In this document: in pieces, positions 1 through 11,740 of the stretch
How positions within the stretch are numbered: position 1 is the stretch's first letter
Layout: each line of letters starts with the position of its first letter
Source of the DNA: Auricularia sp. M13
Lineage: Eukaryota; Basidiomycota; Agaricomycetes; Auriculariales; Auriculariaceae
Length of the DNA stretch: 64,000 nt
NCBI GenBank assembly: GCA_037042915.1
Contig: CM073193.1
Coordinates: 1,984,001 to 2,048,000, forward strand
Reading direction: 5' to 3'
The notes under the pieces: model-generated
The model's database searches: none
What the model was told of the DNA's origin: nothing
Seen by the model: only the letters and a program-made list of their open reading frames with translations
Translations under genes and position numbers: made by a program

Positions 1-889
1 CCAGTGAGGGACCTGTGGTAGAGGCGTTCCACGCGTCCGTCCATGCAGGTCGGAACGAACGCCATATGGTATCGCCCGACCTCGTGCCACTGCGCGAACC
101 GCGTCGCTTCGTGGTGTCCAAAGCGACCGTCGACGCGGCGCGTCGGGAATTCGTTCGGCGGCGGTTCCGGGATGTAGTCCACGTTAGACAAGAACAACAC
201 GTCGTTTGTCCACCCGCCCACGATGTCGCCCTTGTAGATGAACGCGTAGCTATGCTTGAAGTGCCCGCGCGTGATGGCGGGCGCGCTGCTATCTTCTACA
301 TCGGGAGCCTCGACGCGCGACGTGAAGCCGAACATGTTGGGGGCGATACTCGGCGCGGAAGGGTCGCCTTCGAAGGTGGGCACTGTGTTGGGCACAAAGG
401 AGGGCAGCTTGGGGCGCTCCGGGCCTCCGGTCGGGAGCGCCAGTCGTTTGCGCGCGTGCTCCATCGAATTCAACCACGCGCGGCCGGTCTTTGCGTAGTC
501 GTCCAGGAACGTCAACAGCCGCCTGCTGTTCCAGCCGGGCATTGGGATCGGTATTGGATGCAAGTCGGGCATGGGCCCAGGTGCTGCGCCTTTGCGCGCC
601 CTGCTCCGCGCGGCCGGTCGCATGCACCCTGCGCGCCCACTCTTCGAACTCGGGATCGTACCAATGGATCTCGGGGGGAGACTTGAGGAATCCTCGCCCT
701 CCGCACTCCTTCAACGCATCGTTGAGCTGGGACCAGCTCACGCGCTCAACGAGCGCGTCGACTCTGGACCTGATCTCGATGTAGTCGACAACCGGGCCCA
801 GCGACAGCATCTTTGCGTCTTCGTCGTCGTCATTTGCGGCGGGGCTGGCGGGGCTGGGGTTCAACCCGCTGTCGCTGGTGTTGTCTGGC
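1..889 (-). CDS. Hypothetical protein, partial at both ends
   Basis: Minus-strand reading frame in two exons, roughly 889-662 and 600-1, running off the left edge. The 61-nt intron (601-661) starts GTACGA and ends GAGCAG, and it joins the acidic segment ending in PPEIHW to a Pro-rich segment (PMPDLHPIPIPMPGW) in the correct phase. The downstream exon stays open for 200 codons, with folded-looking stretches such as HSYAFIYKGDIVGGWTNDV and RFAQWHEVGRYHMAFVP. The 5' end is unresolved: an in-frame TGA lies just upstream of a likely acceptor near 884-889, so at least one more 5' exon must lie to the right. I recognise no family. Open plus-strand frames over this region are arginine/proline-rich shadows. 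Confidence 0.55.
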
Positions 890-1452
890 CTGGGCGACCG
901 TCAGTAGTGTCAACGATCGCCTCGCCCAGAAGCCTTACGGTGGTACGGGCGTGCTTGCTTGGGCAGCTTGCTCACTCATCTCGGCTGACTGTGCAAGCAG
1001 CTTCTGTACGACGACCTGTATTGCCCAAGTCAACGAGCTCGCTGAAATGCTATGTCTGCCTTACGAGAGCGTGCGGCCTCCTTGCCTGTCGTATGCCGCA
1101 ACTGTCGAGCTTGTGCTGAGCGCTGGTCTCGTCAATCAACATCAACTTTCAACCGCCCGACGAAATACGCACGGTCCTGGCTTCACTTTGGTGTATGCGG
1201 CCCGGGTTTCGTTCTTGCCGTCGCTTCGTCCAGATAACCTGCGCGCTGCCATGCAGTCAATTGCGCTGGTAACGACATAATTCAAATATTCAGCTCACGG
1301 TGCCCTGTCAAAGACTGCGGCTCTCCAACGAATGTGTGGACCTGGCCTCTATCTGTGGAGGGTCGCTGGGTGAGCGTTCGGGCTTGGCGCTTATTTGCGG
1401 AGGCGGTACACAGACTGTACGAGCCGTCCAGCTTTTCGCGCACGTTGTGAAA

Positions 1453-1540
1453 GATGGTCAGGCGCTGCGGCACATATACTGCGCGGACAGGCGTTGCGGA
1501 CGGTCAGACGCTGCGACACATAAACTGTGCAGACAGGCGT
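1453..1540. repeat. Two-copy tandem repeat, 47-bp period
   Basis: Two units starting ATGGTCAGGCGCTGCGG and ACGGTCAGACGCTGCGA follow each other at 47 bp and share the end GACAGGCGT. They lie in the roughly 900-bp gap between the partial gene and the next minus-strand gene. I see nothing else in that gap (890-1815). Confidence 0.6.
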
Positions 1541-1815
1541 GAGAGTTCCGGCATTACCCGTTGCCCGCACGTATGGAGGGGCCAAATTTGGCACCGAGAA
1601 CTGCACTGCTTCCGTGCTGATCATCGCAAATCCTGGTGCATCAGCGGAAGTGCTGTGGGGAATTTAGGCTGCCTTAATACGAAAATTTGAAGTGATATTT
1701 AAATGAATTTAAGTCTCATATCATAGTATAGGTGCATGGGCAATAGGCATATATTGGCATAGATGGTCGGGTGCATACATGTTCACAAAAGGCATAGACG
1801 AGCGTATACATCAAA

Positions 1816-3199
1816 TTATTTGCGAGGCGCCGACACGGTAAACATGCCTGCGAATCCGCGACGCTTTTTCTTGGCCTGAGGGCAAGCGAGCTTGAGGGGA
1901 GCTGGTTTCTTTGACGACGACGCCGTCGGCGCGACGAGCTTCTCCTTTTTGACGCGCAGCTCGCTCGGCTTCTCCTGTTTGATGCGCGGTCCGGAAGAGG
2001 GTCCCGCACGCGGGGCTGCTTCAATGTCGTCGTCGTCCTCACTGGCGTCGTCGGACGAAGTGTCCTCGAAGAAGGCCGTGCTGAACTTCCTCTTCTGGGA
2101 AGTTGCGGAGCCGTCTGAACGCGTCAAAACTGCTGTCGCGCCGTTGCTATAGTCAATGAACACACCTTCCTCGTCACCGGACGAGATGACGATAACGTCG
2201 TCGTCCTTGGTCTCCCGGGTGCTCAGCGGGTTTGCGTTGATGAAGCGCATGCGAATCGGCCCGCAGATCGCCGGCTTCTTCGAGTACCTGCCGAAGCGTT
2301 CCCACTGATTGACATTGGAGTTGAATACCTCGAGGGCGACAGTCTGGTCGTCCTTGCAAACGTCCTTGACCCATCGCGGCAGCGTCGTCCAGCAGACCTC
2401 GTTGTTGTCGACGGATACCGTGCAGAATTTCAGCACGGCGTCCTACGTCCCGTCGCGTCAGAGCAAGTCGGACAGGCGCCACAAGTGATAAACGTCACCT
2501 TTTTCTCGACGACGATCATCATGAAGTGCTCCGCCTTCTTGGTGGGTTTGTCGAGCGCGTCATCGAGTTTTTCCAACATAGACCCTTTGTCAATCTGAGG
2601 GATGAGGCTGATAAGTGATCCTGTGAGACGCCGACAAACAAAGGAAACGCACAGGGACTGTATCCTTCACAACGTCCTTGGCGCGCTTGCACGATGAGGG
2701 AGGCGCGTCAGCCGGGGGCTTCTTCGAGGGCGTCCGGGGAAACTCCCTGGGCGTGTAGGTGGCGAACTCGTCGAACTGAGTCTTGTAGCTGGCGAAGCTG
2801 CCGATCCAAATTCCCTTGCTCAGCTTCGCCTTGTAGCACTCTTTGCACTGAGACAATGTTAGCTCAGGTTCGCAGCAGCGCGGCAAGGCAGTGCGGACGT
2901 ACCGCATAGTAAATGATGTCCGGATGCGTCAACGTCTCGAAGACAGCGATGTCTGGGTAGACCGCGCCGCACACGGTGCACGCAACTCGGTCGGGAGGAG
3001 GCTGGTCGCAGATGATGTCGACGTCTTTGTCCTCCGGGCCGCAGAGCAGCGGCGGAATGTCCTCCAGCTTTGTCCCGAGCGCCAGATGGCGCGCGTAGTG
3101 CGCGTCTTCGAACGACGGCGGACGCTTGCTCGCCGGTTTAGCGGATGCGGAGCGCTTGTCTCGAGAGACCGCGGGAGAGGACTTGGAGGAGCGGGGCAT
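1816..3199 (-). CDS. Hypothetical zinc-binding protein with SUMO-interacting motif
   Basis: Four exons (3199-2903, 2847-2653, 2594-2499, 2442-1816) give 404 aa; introns are 55, 58 and 56 nt with GT..AG ends, and the first carries a CTAAC branch site. Start ATG at 3199 opens a Ser/Lys-rich basic N-terminus (MPRSSKSSPAVSRDKR). A CxxC pair (C74, C77) and a second CxxC (C100, C103), the latter created across the first intron, look like a four-cysteine zinc ribbon. A globular middle follows. Near residue 279 the hydrophobic core VIVIS is followed directly by SGDEE, which is the form of a SUMO-interacting motif. The C-terminus is acidic, then lysine-rich (KQEKP, KKKRR), as in nuclear proteins. No known family recognised. 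A nuclear, possibly chromatin-associated role is inference. Confidence 0.75.
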
Positions 3200-4338
3200 T
3201 TGGTGAGACGCGAGGAGATTTTTGGTGAGGACGAGGCATGACTTTGGAACCGGGCTTTTATCAGCCTCAGAGAGAGAGCAGGTTTGCGCGCATAGACACG
3301 CGGCACGAGAAGGAAAGTGAATCAATCAGTGTAACCACTCGTTTGTCATCTACTGATGGCCACAGAGGACGTGGCTCTTGGCCGCAACAATTCCAGCGCG
3401 CGATCACGTGCTCCGAACTGTTGCACGTGATCGCGCGCAAGGCTCTGAGTCAACTCCGCGAGCTCTGGGCGAGAACCACCAGCGTCGTGCTCGCATGTTT
3501 CGCTTTCGAGCAGCGCTCGCAGGTATCGGACCTCGCAAAAGATCACAACGAGATTTGCGGAGGGCTGTCTCACCAGACCTCGCGCGGCTCCTGCGCAACA
3601 ATTGCGCATCGGTGTTGCATCAAGAGGGCACACGCAGGAGCTACGTGAGACGATCAAGATAGCTTCAAGAAATATCCGCACGCATCATCGCGGATTGACG
3701 CTTGTTGGCGGGCCCGACGCGTGCGCGCCGTCTCCACAGCGTGAGCCGGGACATGGTACCCACTGCCATGCAGCGGAGGTCCGCGGAAAGTCTTGCCAGT
3801 GTCGGCTCTACGACCTGGCAGGCTCGAGGCGCACTCCCAGAAGGCCTGAGTCGTTCAGCGCGGCCGCTGATGCTGTTCCGCGCGCAGGCGGTGGAAATTG
3901 AGGCACTTCGTGCCATCACTTTGCGTCCCACAAGGAGGGCAAATTTACAGGAGATCGCGATCTATGCTGTGCAACGTCTTCGCGGCCACCGCAAACCGAG
4001 CTGGCCACCGCAAAACCAATTTCTCTGGAGTCGATAAGATAGCCCTCGCTACCTGAAGCGCGACAGCCAGGCGCTCGATTCGCCGACGTCGGTGAGGATA
4101 TGTATACCTCTGCTCCCAAACGCAGATGGAAATATCGACGCAGCGATCGCAGAAACCTGATGCGCTGCGATAATTTCGCTCTGTCATGACATTGGGCACC
4201 ACATGGTTCCGCCGAGGCCAGGGACCGGCAGACTCTCCCAAGAAATGCACCCCCAGTATCTTCACAAGTCCACTCCCTCTCTGAGCACGAAGACCCCTCT
4301 ACCCGGAGCCCCAGCCCCAGGCGCGCTCGACGTCGCCA
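3200..4338. other. Intergenic region between divergent genes
   Basis: 1.1 kb between two genes transcribed away from each other, so both promoters should lie here. Open frames exist on both strands but are Arg/Ser-rich, lack matching splice sites and match nothing I recognise. No convincing TATA box, tRNA or repeat seen. Confidence 0.5.
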
Positions 4339-5868
4339 ATGCCCCCCAAGAAAAAGAGTAAGTCGTGAAGCTCTCCGTCTATTACCGAGGCTCACTGCAT
4401 ACCGCGCACGGTTGTCAGAAGACATGGCGGCTCCAGCCACCGCGGCGCCGTCAACGCAGCGCACGCTTCGCTCCCGGGTCGCGGGAGTGGTGCCAGTCTC
4501 AACAGCCGCCAGCAAACCGCCAGCTATCCCACGCAACTGTCGCTCATGCGGCAAACCTCGCGTTGGACACCCGCGGGTATGCCCCGTGCGTAATTGCCAG
4601 TTCATGGCCTGCTCTGTTGCTCACGCCTCCTGTGCGAAAAGTACGGCCCTTCGGCGACGCAGCGCCGCAGTCACCTTGACGACGACGCAGCTCGCCGTGA
4701 AGATGCCTCCATTGCAGACGAGGCCGCGTTCGCAGCCCTTGCAGGGAACGCTCTGACCAGGGCTGACGCTGCTTCGGCCAGCGTGGAAATGGACATCGAT
4801 GAGGGTCGGCCGGGCGACTTGACCGTTGGCGCAGGTGCACTTGACCGCGCCTTCACTGCGCGTGGGTGGCAGCAGCGCTGATACATCTTCCTAGACGCGC
4901 CAGATCAGCCGCTAGTGCTGCCAACCGCACCGCTCGCCCAGCCAACTCAACAGCCCGCTCCCCAAGTTCAGGTGCAAGAGCCCGGGGTGCCACCCGTTGC
5001 GGCGCTCGCGCCGCAAGTTCACCCCTTGGAACCTTTGGAACCTGCCGCACCGCCCAGTGGAGAGTCTGCGCCCCCGGTCGCGCCGCCAGCGCCACCAGTT
5101 CCGCCGACCGCGCCACTGGCAAGCTCGACGCAGAACGCAAACGACTCGCGGCCTCTCGACGCAGACCTCGTAATCCCGCCACCGGCGCCGCACGCGGCCG
5201 CTCATAACGGAAGAAAGAAAGGCAAGAAGCGCAAGAGGGGCGACGACAGCGACGGCGAGGAGGAGGCTGGAACAGAAGTGCTTCGGGGAGGCCTGAAGTC
5301 CACGCCCGCAGGCGATCTTGAGCTCCGTATGTCGCCCGTGTACTCCCGCGTCAGTCAATACTCAGTGCAGGCGCAAGCCATGTTCCGGAGCAGCAAATGT
5401 AAACAGGAATACGACCCGCGCAAGGCCAGCAAGAAGGCCACGGACATGTTCAGGTTGCTCGCGATGCAGGTACGCCATACTCGCGCTGCACCGAACTCTG
5501 CTCATTGATTCTAGGGTGACTTGCTAGCCAGTTGCGTCCCCGGATGGGTCTTCTGCATGTTTGTCCCGAAGGAGCGACGGGGCGAGATGCGGTCGTGGTC
5601 GTCTGGGCAGGTGCTCGAGGACGTGCCCGACATGCCCGCAGAGCTTCGCAACATCATTTTCTCGAGACTCGAGCCGTTCCGAGAACAGGCAGACGAGGAA
5701 CGCGAATTGCTCATCAAGCAGAAGGACGCCCGACTGCAGGAACAGGAAGGGGAGCTGGAGCGGTATAAGAGGGCGGCAGCGGACGCAGAGGCACGGGCAA
5801 AGCAGGCCGAATCACAGGCTGCCGCGCTGCTTGAAGCGTACGGTAACGGAGAGCACAGGGTATTCTGA
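4339..5868 (+). CDS. Zinc-knuckle, proline-rich, coiled-coil protein (hypothetical)
   Basis: Five exons (4339-4357, 4419-4585, 4642-4861, 4916-5469, 5515-5868) encode 437 aa; introns of 61, 56, 54 and 45 nt all have GT..AG ends and keep the frame. The short first exon reads MPPKKK. Residues 47-61 (CRSCGKPRVGHPRVC) form a C-x2-C-x6-H-x3-C zinc-knuckle-like site. A Pro/Ala-rich linker leads to a strong nuclear-localisation-type stretch (RKKGKKRKRGDDSDGEEE). The last 60 residues are a charged coiled coil (around EERELLIKQKDARLQEQE). Such proteins are common near KDZ-type elements in mushrooms, and a KDZ-type gene is the next gene downstream on the same strand. Nuclear location is inferred; function unknown. 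Confidence 0.7.
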
Positions 5869-7102
5869 GTCTTTAACCCGCTCCAGACTGTCCAAAAATT
5901 GCGAAATAGAGAGCGTTGCCCTGAACGCCGTCGCCCATACCGCCGAGCACGAGCATGCTGCTGAACCCCCCTGCACGTCCAGCGAGCTCACGTTCAGGCA
6001 GCATAGCTGTAACGTGTCTTCGTGCATGCCTGAGTCACAATTCTTATGGAAAAGTCTGCCCGTAGAAAACGGACATCATTCTGAGCGACAAGTGCTGCAC
6101 ATGCAGCGAGCTCTCGCGGGATCAGATTCGATCAACATTGAGCGCACGCAATTATGGTACAGGGCGCGAAATAAGCCTATCATGACCTATCACCAGACGC
6201 CTGAAGCCACGAACATTGACCTCAGGCTGTTGTGGTTGCGGTCTCAGGCATTGCCCACGCCAACCGGGCGCCAGGGTCTGTTCTACGACACTGCAGTCAT
6301 GCAACGGAGTTGTAGAACTTATGAAATTAAAGAATAGAAGTAACGGACAGCACTCGGCGTTTGTCAGCGCGTTGTCGGGCTCGAATACGGGCGGACGCCT
6401 ACGGTGCCCGTCCGGGTGCGCCATTGCCCCTTCCAACGCAGCCAGCAAAGCAGCATGGAACAGAGCCAGCGCGTCAGCACACTCCTACTATGCTGCCTGC
6501 GTAATAGAGGGAGAATGCAGACGACATTGAGCGCGCACGAGGGTCGTCTGCGCATGCGGATCGAGCAATCTGGTCGACTCCCGCGACCGCACTCCTTTCG
6601 CAGACACCGCGCCATAACATTCAGCGGACACTCCAGATAGCCAGGGACATGAGCTGTCCGGGTGGCTGACCGATGTGGCACCGTGCCCCGGCACATCTGC
6701 TGTGCGGAGGGCAAGGCGGCTGATCGGGAGCGGCGGAGTGCGAAACGGACTTAGACTCTTGCTCTCGCTCCCCCACCTTCCACCACAGGTCGCGGCCGCG
6801 CAAACTCGGCCTCGCGGCGCAGACTTTAGGCAGGCAACAGGTGAGCCTTTTAGGCCCCGTCTTCTCTTTCCGTTCCCTTTTTAATTTTTATTTTCATCCT
6901 CGTTGTCGCTGGCGCTGCTGACCCCGAGTCACAGGCACCTTCACCACCAGCTCTCACCGCTCGGGCCCAGCCTTTTTGACAGTCCGTGTCGCAGGCTCGG
7001 CTCTGACGGTGGCCTGCGCGTTCTGACAGTTCGTGTCAACGCGTCGGCCCTTGTGAGCGATTGCGGCGACAATCAAGTCATTCCCCGCAGACGAGGTGCG
7101 AC
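5869..7102. other. Intergenic region upstream of the transposase gene
   Basis: About 1.2 kb. Reading frames here are antisense or out-of-frame and show no domain. A T-rich run (about 6877-6895) just before the transposase gene could be its core promoter. A matching left-hand terminal inverted repeat for the transposon was looked for and not found. Confidence 0.4.
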
Positions 7103-10100
7103 ATGGCGATCAGGACAGCGAAATACCGTCCTCCCCGTCAAGGTCGAGGTCCGACACGCACGCGGGTGGGCGACTCGACGAAATCCCAACCATCAGGAGG
7201 CCCGCCCAACCACAATCACTCGGAGCACGCGGCGACGCGTGACCAAGATGCTCAAGCCATCAATGCACGTGACGACGTGGCATCCGCAGTGTCGCCTTCC
7301 CAGTGTGAGTAATCCCCGGTCACAGCACGTGCTCGCGATGCAGATTGCATCAACTCACGTGATGCCGCAGCGTCCTACGCGTCTGCCGTCAGTCCCGCCT
7401 GCTCACGTCGGCATGATAGCCATCCTGCGACTCCAACGCGAGGCGCACACCGCAACCGCCCCAACTACCATCGACGCCCTCCGCCGTCGCAATTCTCAGC
7501 AGAAACGTCGTACGCCCTATATCGCGAAGCAGTTGAGCAGTACCGCGCGGGTTTCTTCCAAGTTGATCCTCGCACCTGGATTGCCGAAATATACGACGTA
7601 GCCACGGGAGACAGATACCGCGGTGTCCACGCATGGACCGTAATGCAGTCTCATGCCGATCTGCGCGGTGCGGTCACTTACAGCTGCTCGCCGTGTGCCG
7701 ACTACAAAGCGCACGGAAAATGCGTGCACATTCTCGTACTTCAATCCGAAGATCCACTCTCGCTGCGCCCCTTCTCTGACCTCGACAATCCGCCCTGTCT
7801 CACATTCGAACATTGGGCTCCGAGCGGCGACAAACCCTCGCAGACCACCTTTGTCTGCATGTCGACCGCAAGCGCGCCCGTCTTCGTTGCTCACAATGGC
7901 AACTCTTCCAAGGGTGGCGTGTGGAGTTGCAGCAAGGATCGCGGCGCGACCTGCGGTCATGTCGAGCTCGCGCGCGAAGACGCAACATGGCGCTCCTTCA
8001 TGGAGCGCTATGAATCACGCGATGCTGGCGAGGACGACGGCTCGAGCGAGAGCAGCGACGACGACGAGACGGCTCGCACGGAGCGAGAAGCAGGTACTGG
8101 TGCTCCGTTGTCGTCCGATGATGAGGCTGACGAAGAGATAGTCAATCGCCGTAGCACCAAAGACCTTCACGACGAGCGCAGCATTTCGTACCAACCCGTC
8201 GGCCCTCCAATCTGGTCGAGGCTCGAATCCGATAGTGCACCATCTTTTAAAACCGTAAGGCCACTGCCCAAGGTGTTGAGCATCAACGCGGACGCGCGAT
8301 GTCGATGTGGGAACGTGGCGCGCGAGAACACCGAGGTTCAACTGCTCAGCTGCACGGTCTACGGTACCATGGGCGCAGAGAAAGTTCATATCGAAGTGAA
8401 ACCGTGCTCCGTTTGCCGGCCCGAGTCGCGACAGTTCGCAGGACCCGATCTCCGCGAACTCGGCCTGTTCAATTTCAATAATCGCCGAGTCTTCACCCAC
8501 GAGCTCATGAACCGCTTCACGACCTCCATGCTGGCACACGAAACACCATTCCACGCTTTCCGCACCGTGATCGATCGCGGTTACCAAGAGGAACTTTCTG
8601 CGATACCGTTCGTTGGCGACGCGCTTTCCGCATGGCTTGGTTCTCATTTCGCCGCATACAACACCTGGCCGACTCCTTCCAATGTTCCCAGTGCGGGGAC
8701 AACCCGCGCGTCGTCATCTTCGACGGCGTTACGGCCGCTTCAATGCAAAGCATCGGACGTCGACTCTAACGCCACCCACGACCGTGCTGCCCGACGCCAG
8801 CGCGCGCGGCGAGACGCAAGTGCCGGTTGAATCGACGGCGCTCGTCTGGGGAAGAATCCGGGCCAGCGCGCAGAAGGCCGTCCGCTGGCGCATGGGCTTG
8901 ACGAAGTCCAACAACTCGCGCTTGGATGGCATCGTGGGTGACGAGGACGCGGACGCCGCTGATGCCGACATTAACTTGACGAGCGCCGAACGCCAGACGC
9001 AGAGCCGGCAAACCAAACGCGACGCCGCGGACGCGCTGATGCGTGAAGGGCTACCGGGTCTTGTCAAGCAGGTCGCACTCGTCGACAAGCCTCTCGGGGT
9101 CATGTTTGCGGCCTTCGTGCCCACAGACTTTGACGAAACTCGAGAAGTCAAGGAGATTGTATCTCGAGCTACTCAACCACGTGAGGCATAGCTCCAAATG
9201 AATATCACTTGTCGGCTGACTTTCTCCGTCTAGCTTTTCGCCTACGAGTCTGTCCTGCTATTCGTACCCGAATCCTGCTGGTTGACACTGCGCTGCCTGC
9301 TATCTGACGATCCCGCCGCCGCCGCCGTCCTTCTACGGGAAGTTCCCGCGCTGGGCGCCGTCGCACGACTGGAACAACAACTGCATGGCAGATACACGGA
9401 CGCGCTCAAGGGCGTCGTGGAGTTTGTGTGGCGTCGCGCGGTGCGCGTTCGCAGCAGTCTCTCCGACCACGACTTCGAGGCGCCCGACCCGAGTGCGGAT
9501 AACGAGGACTGGCGCGAGGTGAGAGCATATACCAAGTACTCGATGCAGATGAATACTAACCGTTGGCCGAGCAGACAGGCACATTCTACGGGCGGCCTCG
9601 CGTGCGCCTTCGCCCGGAGTATCCGCATCTCCCTGGCGACAAGAAGGTCGACCGCTCTGTCGTGACAGACGCGGGAGCGGGCGGGATAGGCTGCTCGAAA
9701 TACTACGAGACGTACGGGCTGCGCGGCCAGACGGGTGGACTCATGGCGGCGTGGTGTCCCCACTGCGTTTGCCTCGGGTTTCACTGCATCCCCAAGGGCG
9801 AAGGGCGAAACGACGTCTTCTCAGCGCTGTTCACGCGCTGGGAGACGGCGCCCGAGGTGGTTGTGTACGACTTCGCGTGCGCGCTCGGCCCGTACTGCAT
9901 GCAGCGCGAGCCGAAGTTCTTTGCGCGCACTCGCTTCCTAATTGACGGCTTTCATGCCAAAGGTCACAGGCGCTGCTCCAAAGCCTGCATGATCAGCGCC
10001 TACAAGAAAAACTCCCCCGACCTCGCCTCCATCAACTCGAGCGCCGCAGAGTGCGGCAACGGCGGTCTCCTCAAAATCCGGCGCCCGCTGAGCTACATGA

Positions 10101-10192
10101 CTCAGCGGCATGCGATCGTCTACGCGTATACCTTCTTAGCCGTCTGGAACCGTGACCGCCGCATCGCAGCGGCGCGGAAAGCCTCGAAGTAG
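7103..10192 (+). mobile_element. KDZ-superfamily DNA transposase gene (HMG/cysteine-cluster type), decaying
   Basis: Main exons 7103-7304, 7371 to about 9180, 9234-9518 and 9575-10192, with introns of 66, 53 and 56 nt. In order: a basic N-terminus; a SWIM-like zinc site (CSPCADYKAHGKCVHI); a second Cys/His cluster (WSCSKDRGATCGH); an acidic stretch; a third cysteine cluster (CRCG...CSVC); a C-x2-C pair in a neighbouring frame (FQCSQCGDNPRVVIFDGV); then the catalytic-type core. The core shows VVTDAGAGG, VVYDFACALGPYC, FLIDGFHAKGH and NSSAAECGNGGL, matching the spaced Asp/Asp/Glu pattern of KDZ transposases from mushrooms. The frame changes without splice sites near 8625 and near 8770, and again around 9155, so the copy is probably inactive unless these are assembly errors. 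The last exon is intact to its stop. Host gene derived from a transposase is the alternative. Confidence 0.75.
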
Positions 10193-10214
10193 CTCTTTTC
10201 ATATGTTTCTGTTT

Positions 10215-10535
10215 TTTTTTTCGGGACACGAGTTGGTAGTTTTAGGGGACATGGTCATTTTGTGCGACGGCTGGGTTGTTTTCCGGGATACTCTCATTTT
10301 CCGGGACACGACTTGAGTATTTTCCGGGACATTCTCATTTTCCGAGACACGACTTGACCGTTTCTCGGGACACGACGGAGTTGTACATTTTAGTTACTTT
10401 CAGTGTACATTCACACTTAGCTAGTTAGAGTGAGTTTTTGCGCTTCGGGACGGCCTCTGCGGTTTTTGGGGACATGTATATACAAGTTCTGGCTCGGATT
10501 TCGGGACACTTGGGTCCAAAATCCGTGACAGCGCT
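10215..10535. repeat. Clustered GGGACAC-type repeats 3' of the transposase
   Basis: About nine copies of a degenerate unit built on TTTTCCGGGACACGACTT occur within 320 bp directly after the transposase stop. They probably belong to the subterminal region of the KDZ-type element. The block ends about 50 bp before the homology of the left inverted arm begins. Confidence 0.6.
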
Positions 10536-11740
10536 AAGTACAAAATGGGACTACTTTACTGGAAAGGCCTCATCTGGATACCCCGGTGGCGACGTCTTCT
10601 GGTGTTCGGCTGCAGAGTTGCTGCCTTGGCCGGATGTCCGCGCGAGATGATTATGATTGGAGACGAGTTGGCCGGCAGTACCTCGACAAGGGAGAATGAC
10701 GAGGGGCGCCTGGCAGTTACATCCGGTGTAGAGCCTTCTGGGACTGCCGCAGGTGAAGACCCGGTCGAGCGATGGAGGTCTGCACGTGGTTATGAGACTA
10801 TTGACCGTAGTAGCGAATGCAGGAAGAAAACATACTGTGAGTGGAGAGGGAGAGCAGCTAAGCAAGGCGGCAGACGATAGCGTTAGAATGGACGTGTAGG
10901 GGAGCGGAATGAGCTGCTTTGGGTCGTCAAAGAGCACAGACGAGAATGTGTTGACGGCCCGATGATCCTAGGATACTCGTCTTGCAAATTTGCCTCCTAC
11001 TAGGTGGTGGCCTGCTGAGCGTGTGCCTTCAAATCCCTAGCATCGTTGGAGCATCTTCATGGTCGATTTCGCGGCACGGGGGCAATGGCACCCGGATTCA
11101 AGCCTTGAGAGCGAACGAGTGCCGTGCTTGAAGAAATTCGCAGACAGCCCGCAAGCTATGATCTGAAGGCCAAAACAGCGAACGAGAGCCATTGGGAGCA
11201 TATATCGCCTGTATTTCAGAGTAGAGGGAACACTTGACGTACGGATAAGTTGTGATCATGGATGATCAGAGACAGGAGAGACGGCGGAGCGAGCACCGGA
11301 ACTGAGGCCAGCCTCCGCTCGCTTCCTCGCTAGCCTGCGTCCGCCACACACGGCCGCAAGGGCGCAGCACCCGATGCCCAGGCGTCTTGCTCGTCGAAGG
11401 CCCAGCACCGACTTGCAGTTTGACCTTGCGTGGGTCAACGCCTGGACGGCCATCCATTCCGGAACCGCCCACCACGCTCGAGCTCGAGCCGTAACCAGCC
11501 TTGCCAGCCGCCGTTCTGCGCCCTACATCTTGACTCATTTTCAGGCTCGAGTGAGTGGGCTCCATCCGCGCACACAGACGCTGTTAACGCATCAGTCCGC
11601 GGCGAAAGCTGTCCAGCTTCAGTGGCAGATGCTCGCGAACAGGGGCCCCAGCGGCCGCCTAGAGTCCGTACTCGGCGAACGGACAGCTGAAGACTCGCGC
11701 ACAGGTCTTCAGCTACTTGCGGTGCCAGCCGCAGCTGCGG

